Assembly (NCBI RefSeq): GCF_008831285.2
Contig: NC_045140.1
Span: 14,242,296 to 14,264,795 of the forward strand
Source of the DNA: Nymphaea colorata
Taxonomy: Eukaryota > Streptophyta > Magnoliopsida > Nymphaeales > Nymphaeaceae
Reading direction: 5' to 3'
DNA length: 22,500 nucleotides
Positions 16,956 to 22,500 of this stretch are shown in pieces; position 1 is the first letter of the stretch; every line of letters starts with the position of its first letter. A program made the position numbers and the translations under genes. A model generated the notes under the pieces. The model was not told the origin of the DNA. It worked only from the letters and a program-made list of their open reading frames with translations, and did not search any database.

Positions 16956-19607
16956 ATGGGGCGCAAGGAGAAGCAGCCGGTTAGAGAAGTTGAGGAAACC
17001 GAAATAGTTGAGGAAGGAACCACCGCAGCTCATGTAGAACCTCATCTCGCACTTCCTTCAGCTGATTTAAGCACTTTAATAACGTCTATACAGCAGCTTA
17101 CAGCCCAGCAGGCGGCATTCATGAAAGAAACTCAAATCATACATGAGCAATTAGCCCATAACCAAGAAGAAATGAGAGCCCAAAGTGAGAGGTTGGATCG
17201 CATTGAAAGGAGATCCCAAGGGGCCTCGGTACATGGCCCGGGCCCTATTCCCCAACCTGCCCGTCCGAACTCACCCAGCACTTCTCAAGAGAGACCTAAA
17301 GAAACCAACCCCCTAAGTGTCCCGGATTTACTAAAAGGGCTTCAACAACTCATCTCACAAGCCACGGGAGCACCTAGTGGAGGAACCACTCTTGTAGGAG
17401 AGGGTCGGCCTTCACCACGAGGGGAGGAAAACAGAAATACATTCCATCCTCCTCCTAGGCCAGCTGGAGAAGAGGGTCATGAGCAAAGACAAGGGGTAGT
17501 TAGGCCACTAAGACCCCAGCCCGAGAGGAGAGGACGCCATGATCCACATACCGAGTCGGATGAACTAGAAGAAGACGAGGAAGGCTTCTACGATGATGGA
17601 GGCTATCCTTACGTGCGAGGGCAGCTCCCACGTAGAGGAATGAGGCGAAGGGGCAGACAAGAGAGACCACGTGATGAGGCACCCTTGCCTCTTCCACGCA
17701 TGGAATGCCCGACGTTCAATGGGACCAAAGTTCGTGATTGGGTATGCAAAGTTGAGAAGTATTTCCAATGCCAACGAGTTGCCCATGAACACAAAATTGA
17801 CCGAGCTATGATGTATTTCGAGGACAATGCCCTTCATTGGTACCAATATACCATGAGGAAGACACCAAACCAAGGATGGGACCAGTTTAGAGCCGGTTTG
17901 ATAGAGAGGTTTGAGAGGGCCAGCCAACGCGACTTCAATGTTCAGTTAAACAGCCTTAAACAAACGGGGACGGTGCTTGAATACCAAGATCAGTTTGAGA
18001 GGTTGTCATGTCTCGTTGAGGACTGGAATGAAGATGCCCTCGTGGGGGCCTTTATTGCTGGATTACAACCAGAAATCCGTCTAGCCGTTCAAACGCAAGA
18101 GTCAAGAGACCTTCGAATTTGTATGAAAGTGGCTAGGGATAAGGAAGAGAAAATGGAGCTTAAACGTGCCATAAGGAAAGAAACAAAGGGATTTGATTCA
18201 CACCGAGCCAAACCACCCATTATAAACAAAGGGTTTGCTCCACCTCGTGCCAGACCACCGGAGCCTATGATTCAAAACTCCCATAGAGAGGAGGGGCAAC
18301 CTCCCAAGTTCTTTAACCGACGTACCAAATTCATAACCCGAGAGGAACGGGACGAGCGATTCAGGAAAGGGTTGTGCTATGACTGTGAGGAAAAGTGGCA
18401 TAAGGGACACAAATGCAAAGAAATGATGCTCTTTGTGGTGATAGAAGAGGACGAAGAGAAAGAGCAACCTGAACTGGATAAGGGTAAACAGGTTGAGGGA
18501 TCAAGCTACCACGATCAAATGGATCCCAACATATCATGTCACTACTTGATTACCGATTTACCATATTCCATGCGAGTAACGGGATACATTAAGGACCATC
18601 CGTTGACCATTCTTGTGGATACGGGTTCAAGTATTAACTTTCTAAGTGAAAAGGCAGCCCATGCATTGAGAAATATTGAGAGAACACTTGAACCGTTTGC
18701 TGTAATTGTGGGAGACGGAAGGTGTCTCACTTGCAACTCGATGGGCAAGGATGTAGAGGTCACGATCCAAAACGTGCCTTTCATAGTGGACCTTCATATT
18801 TTACCAATCCGTGGAGTAGATATGGTACTTGGAATGTCTTGGCTGAGCTCACTAGGGACCGTATCATGGGATTTCAAAACCATGATAATGAAGTTTGCTA
18901 AGGAGGGTGGCCAAGGCCAAATTATCTTAACATCAGTTCGCACGGGGACAAAACCAGAAGGAACCTTGAAGGCATTAACAGCTCAGCCGTCACCTCTATA
19001 TGTGGAAGAAGAAGTGGATGATCCAAACCAAGAGGGGACAAACTTGAAGTCCAGTCGTGTGATTGCCACCCAAATACCCTCACTTTTCATGTTAGATGTT
19101 CATGTTGAGCATGCAGCTTGGGAGATTATGTCTGTCAATAAGGGCCAAAACATATCACTTGTTGAAGAGTTAGAAGACAACACCGGGAGCCGACTATGGC
19201 AAGCTCATGACCGAGGACGAGAACACGGTAGACTCCCAGTAGATGACTGTATAGACAGTCGAGGGCCTAACTGCCAACAAGAAGCCGTGATGAGCATCAC
19301 AAGCCAGAGTAGGTGGACACCGTCTACCTTGGAGAGGTGCCAAGGTCGAGCTTGGGGACAAGCTCGTTCTAAGGGGGGTGGATCTGTTACAGGTCCGCCT
19401 AGGAGTTGGCCGAGGACTGCCAACGATGCCGCCGATGGCCGACCGGGTGATGAGACCAGCCAGCTACAAGGCCGGGCGAGCGTCGGCCAAGGGCGCCGAA
19501 GGTGGCCGGGCTCGGCCGAAGGTGGCGCGGGCACGGCCGAGGGTGGCGCGGGCCAGCGCACCGTCGAGGGGTTGCCGAGAGATGAGGGCGCCGAGCGCCC
19601 ACGCTGA
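16956..19607 (+). CDS. gag-pro: Gag-protease polyprotein, no polymerase (element B)
   Basis: The protein has 883 residues starting MGRKEK, the same start as in element A. Order: coiled coil (about 40-90), Pro/Arg-rich linker, Gag/capsid domain from about 249, CCHC knuckle (C474, C477, H482, C487), and aspartic protease with DTG at 555-557 and a GVDMVLGMSWL segment. The first 400 residues are nearly identical to element A. The knuckle and protease region is only distantly similar and lies after a longer, Pro-rich linker. About 120 residues after the protease have no recognisable domain. No reverse transcriptase follows. The frame passes the polypurine tract and continues 74 codons into the 3' LTR; those residues are LTR-encoded and probably incidental. 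Confidence 0.9.
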   Translation: MGRKEKQPVREVEETEIVEEGTTAAHVEPHLALPSADLSTLITSIQQLTAQQAAFMKETQIIHEQLAHNQEEMRAQSERLDRIERRSQGASVHGPGPIPQPARPNSPSTSQERPKETNPLSVPDLLKGLQQLISQATGAPSGGTTLVGEGRPSPRGEENRNTFHPPPRPAGEEGHEQRQGVVRPLRPQPERRGRHDPHTESDELEEDEEGFYDDGGYPYVRGQLPRRGMRRRGRQERPRDEAPLPLPRMECPTFNGTKVRDWVCKVEKYFQCQRVAHEHKIDRAMMYFEDNALHWYQYTMRKTPNQGWDQFRAGLIERFERASQRDFNVQLNSLKQTGTVLEYQDQFERLSCLVEDWNEDALVGAFIAGLQPEIRLAVQTQESRDLRICMKVARDKEEKMELKRAIRKETKGFDSHRAKPPIINKGFAPPRARPPEPMIQNSHREEGQPPKFFNRRTKFITREERDERFRKGLCYDCEEKWHKGHKCKEMMLFVVIEEDEEKEQPELDKGKQVEGSSYHDQMDPNISCHYLITDLPYSMRVTGYIKDHPLTILVDTGSSINFLSEKAAHALRNIERTLEPFAVIVGDGRCLTCNSMGKDVEVTIQNVPFIVDLHILPIRGVDMVLGMSWLSSLGTVSWDFKTMIMKFAKEGGQGQIILTSVRTGTKPEGTLKALTAQPSPLYVEEEVDDPNQEGTNLKSSRVIATQIPSLFMLDVHVEHAAWEIMSVNKGQNISLVEELEDNTGSRLWQAHDRGREHGRLPVDDCIDSRGPNCQQEAVMSITSQSRWTPSTLERCQGRAWGQARSKGGGSVTGPPRSWPRTANDAADGRPGDETSQLQGRASVGQGRRRWPGSAEGGAGTAEGGAGQRTVEGLPRDEGAERPR
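19371..19381 (+). promoter_or_regulatory. Polypurine tract (element B)
   Basis: AAGGGGGGTGG lies three bases (ATC) before the LTR start. It is one G shorter than in element A. Confidence 0.88.
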
Positions 19608-20393
19608 GCGGGGAAAGCACCCGCAGCCACTGACCCTGCTTCCTTTTGTTGTGAGGCTAACGTGTTTTGCAGGGTGCGGGACCGGGACACAAAGGAGGTT
19701 ACCCGTGGAGAGGCCACGGCCGCGGTTGCCGATGACGACGCCAAGAGGCCGAATGCGCCAGCCATTGTAGAGGAGATCACGAGCGAGGGTGCTACGCAGC
19801 CAAGGGAGGTTGACGAGATGACAGCCCCACACTCAGCCCATGCACTTAAACCGAGTGAGGCTAGCCCGTCGATTGGAGGACTTCATGCTAGAGCGCTTGG
19901 ACAAGGTGAGGCCACTCTGCCCACCCAAGCCAAGCCAGACGTACTCGAGCGGAGTGGGCTGGACTTAGCACGCGGGGCTCAGCTTGCTGGACACACCATG
20001 GAGACAGGGTGTTCTGGACAGAGACTGACGAATTCCAGACTGTCAAACGGAGGACGCACGGACTGGACAGGAACAGGGGTCGTTCAGGCGTTCAGGACAG
20101 AGACAGAGCTGACAGACAGGACGGACAGCCACAGGACAGGCACAGAGGATGTCCTGGCGTCCGGAACAGAGACAGTCCAGGAAACTGAGACGGGCAGATA
20201 CGAAGGCCGTCTAGACCGAGTCTAGACGAAGTGGGTTAGGACCCAGGCGAGGCATCGAGGCAGCACCCAGGAGCGGAAGGGAGACCCGAGTTGGAGTCTT
20301 GTTGGTAGGCCGTCTCGGCCGTACCGATTCACTTTGTACATGTTTTATTTCAGCTTTTGCTCTTGTACCGGGACGGTTCAGGGGCGTCCCGAG

Positions 20394-20419
20394 TCACTTA
20401 GCCTTTATAAGCTAAGTGA
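20394..20419 (+). promoter_or_regulatory. TATA palindrome, element B 3' LTR
   Basis: Fourth identical copy of the TCACTTAGC/GCTAAGTGA palindrome around CTTTATAA. Confidence 0.55.
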
Positions 20420-20487
20420 TGGAACTTTTACCCTAAGTTTTTGCATAATGAAATAGAGTTCTTCTCTCTCGCACGAGAGTTTGTTCC

Positions 20488-20541
20488 ATGGAGGCTGAGA
20501 AGCTTTCCCCCATGAATGCCTGCAACTCCCTTCCTCTCTGA
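20488..20541 (+). CDS. 17-codon upstream ORF, element B 3' LTR copy
   Basis: Identical to 13726-13779; relevant only to transcripts starting in this LTR. Confidence 0.35.
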   Translation: MEAEKLSPMNACNSLPL

Positions 20542-22385
20542 GAAGCCATTGGCCGGAGAAGACGCCGGAGTGCGGTCGGAAAGTCGAGCAACCAGAGGGC
20601 TGGCGCCGGAGGCCAGCACCGGACGCTCGGCTGCGAGTTCTTCCTCTCCCATTTGCTGAAAACGGAGGTTCTGTGAAGCCCCTGGCCGGAACCGTGGAGA
20701 AGACGATCGGAGTGCTGGTAGCTCGACCACGGAGCTGCTGTGAGGCTGCGTTCGTCAAGGGAGAGCAGCGGATGTGGCTGCGCTGGTTTCAGCAACGCCT
20801 TCCCTGGTGAAAACGACATCCGGCGGTCTTCAAGAGGTAAGCCTTGATCTCCCACGGCTTCCTCTCGTTGTCCGTTCGTTCCAGAAGGTGGCTCTAACGC
20901 TGCTGACGCCGGAGGTGCTTCTAACTCGTTTGGAATCCACCGAAGGTAGCTCGGGCGATTGCTGCTGGCCTGAAGAGTCATCCGTTCGATTTCAACGACT
21001 GTGAGCAGCGCATTCGGTTGGGTCCATTCCGTCCGTCTAACACTGCCAGCAGGAGGTTAAATCGAATAGGGACTAAGTGATTTCTGTAGCATGTGTTTAC
21101 TCTTGCTTCTGTAATGTTATTGCTGCGAGAAATCGAGGAGAAACGCAAAGGAATCGAAAGGAAAATGAAAAACGGAATAGCCTTCAACCGGTTTCTGTAA
21201 AACAGTCCCTGAACCCTGATAAAACGCGAATCTGAAGAAATACAGAGAGGGTTTTGACGATCCGACGCTTCCGTGACTTTCCCCTCATCAATATGAAACC
21301 AACAAACCCGGAATGAGCCAAATCCGACAAGAAATGAGGGAGATATCGCAGTTTGAATAGCCTGGACTGTTTCCCCCAATTTTGCCGCCGACCAGTCCCT
21401 GGAAACCTGCAAATCTGAAGAAAATGGTGTACAATCTCGACGATCGGCCACTGTGGTTGCCTTCCTAACATCCTTACGCACATTTCAAGCTAAGGAGGCC
21501 CCAAATCCAACGTCGGATGACTGAGATATGATCGACGGCCTGAATCTGAAAAAGAACGGCGGTGGAATTCTGCAATCTCCGCCCGAACGGCGGCAGCGCC
21601 CCCATCTTCATTAGAATTTGGGGAAAACCACCAAATCCGGTGATCTGACTATCCTCATTCGATCAATCCTGTTGTTCTTGATCTATTCCTGATATCTAAT
21701 GCTTGATTAACATTTTGATTGAATATGATCAACCGGAGAATTGATTGAAGCGCTGGAATCCTTCCTTCACCCGCCTGAGTGGATGAACACTGCTGCAGCG
21801 TCGCGTGCCTTCCAGGAGCTATCACCTGAGAGCGAATCTGAGCCGGGCCTCTTGGGAGTTCCTTCCTTGGTGTCTTAGGAGTCTCCCGGTGAAATTTGGC
21901 ATTCATTGGACGAAGGAAATGACTGGAACGAAGATCTGAAGCCGAAGCTGTCTGAACCATTTCCTGTCGTTCTGAACAGAGCTCCATCTTGCGTCGTCCA
22001 GCTCCAAAACTGCTCAACGTCTTGCCCAAGGAGGTCTTGTTTGGGCCCAATCTTTTGGGCGTCCAAACCTTGGTGTATCAGCTCCCTTCAATCCAAATTT
22101 CAGGATTTTTGGGTGTCTGGATCAACGGGAATGAATTTTTGAAGACGGACTATTCTGGAACTCGCCTGCGTTCTGTTCTGTTCCTGAACAGAGCCTGTTG
22201 ACTGTGACAGTCCGGCGCCTTCAGCCTTCAACGACTTGACCTTAGAGGGCTCCGATTGCAGTGATTTTTGGAGCATCCCTTCATAATCATCAGAGGCAGC
22301 TACCCACAAATTTCAGCCCAATCCGAGCTGTGGTTGATTTTTAATGATTTTTGGAAGATCGGTAAAGCCTGAGAATCCAGAACCG

Positions 22386-22500
22386 TCACCAGAGAACCTG
22401 GGAGCTTAAGCTGTCCAGGACAGCGCACGTGCTTCGGCGTCAATCGAAGCTTGCCTCACCCCTTCATCGTCTAGCTCCAGGGGTTTAATCCTCAATCTGG
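22386..22500 (+). other. Structured RNA module M0, element B 3' LTR, cut by window end
   Basis: P2 and P3 and the 5' outer strand TCACCAGA are present. The window ends within the closing strand, after TCTGG. Confidence 0.5.

Larger units (their letters stand above)
12623..22500 (+). mobile_element. Element B: non-autonomous Ty3/gypsy-type LTR retrotransposon, right end outside window
   Basis: Two copies of a 4.2-kb LTR (offset 6762 bp) flank a 2557-bp internal region with primer site, gag-protease ORF and polypurine tract. Full length would be near 10.97 kb; about 1.09 kb of the 3' LTR is missing. The LTR is closely related to that of A, with scattered substitutions and small indels along its length. 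No polymerase or integrase is present. A and B are therefore two subfamilies of one non-autonomous family. Confidence 0.93.
19385..22500 (+). repeat. 3' LTR of element B (partial, 3' end missing)
   Basis: This aligns with 12623-15740. Differences seen: C to T at 21294, loss of one T near 21703, G to A at 22275, and loss of one A near 22309. The remaining 1.09 kb, including most of the structured tract, is outside the window. Confidence 0.95.

Overview
The window looks like plant nuclear DNA and is almost entirely long terminal repeat (LTR) retrotransposon sequence. Two related Ty3/gypsy-type elements, A and B, lie head-to-tail on the + strand, separated by 625 bp of repeat-like host DNA. The plant assignment rests on the initiator-Met-tRNA primer binding site (TGGTATCAGAGC), the TG...CA LTR ends with the TGTTACA/TGTAACA inverted termini, and plant-style Gag and protease motifs. 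I cannot name the species.

Layout. Element A: 5' LTR, left end outside the window (1-3529); primer site and leader (3530-3655); one gag-protease ORF with a large unexplained C-terminal extension (3656-7828); polypurine tract (7796-7807); complete 4187-bp 3' LTR (7811-11997). Spacer: 11998-12622, about 1.5 copies of a diverged repeat with a period near 424 bp. Element B: complete 4205-bp 5' LTR (12623-16827); leader; shorter gag-protease ORF (16956-19607); polypurine tract (19371-19381); 3' LTR cut by the window end (19385-22500).

Neither element encodes a recognisable reverse transcriptase, RNase H or integrase, so both should be non-autonomous and rely on enzymes from a relative. They keep what such an element must supply: LTR promoter, tRNA primer site, polypurine tract, and a Gag-protease ORF. 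In the capsid region A and B differ almost only at silent sites, so Gag has been under purifying selection. The A LTRs show no difference that I can see over the 3.5 kb present twice, and the B LTRs differ at four positions in about 3.1 kb, so both insertions are recent.

The least ordinary feature is the LTR. The probable TATA box sits about 1 kb into it, inside a perfect palindrome, leaving some 3.2 kb of LTR as transcribed leader. That leader holds a conserved 17-codon upstream ORF, a well-formed candidate intron of 1716 nt, and three tandem, sequence-related RNA modules. Each module has an outer stem enclosing two hairpins, which predicts three-way junctions. These lie shortly before the primer site, where packaging, dimerisation or translation signals would be expected. 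The two ORFs are also mosaic: near-identical capsid regions are joined to strongly diverged nucleocapsid-protease modules.
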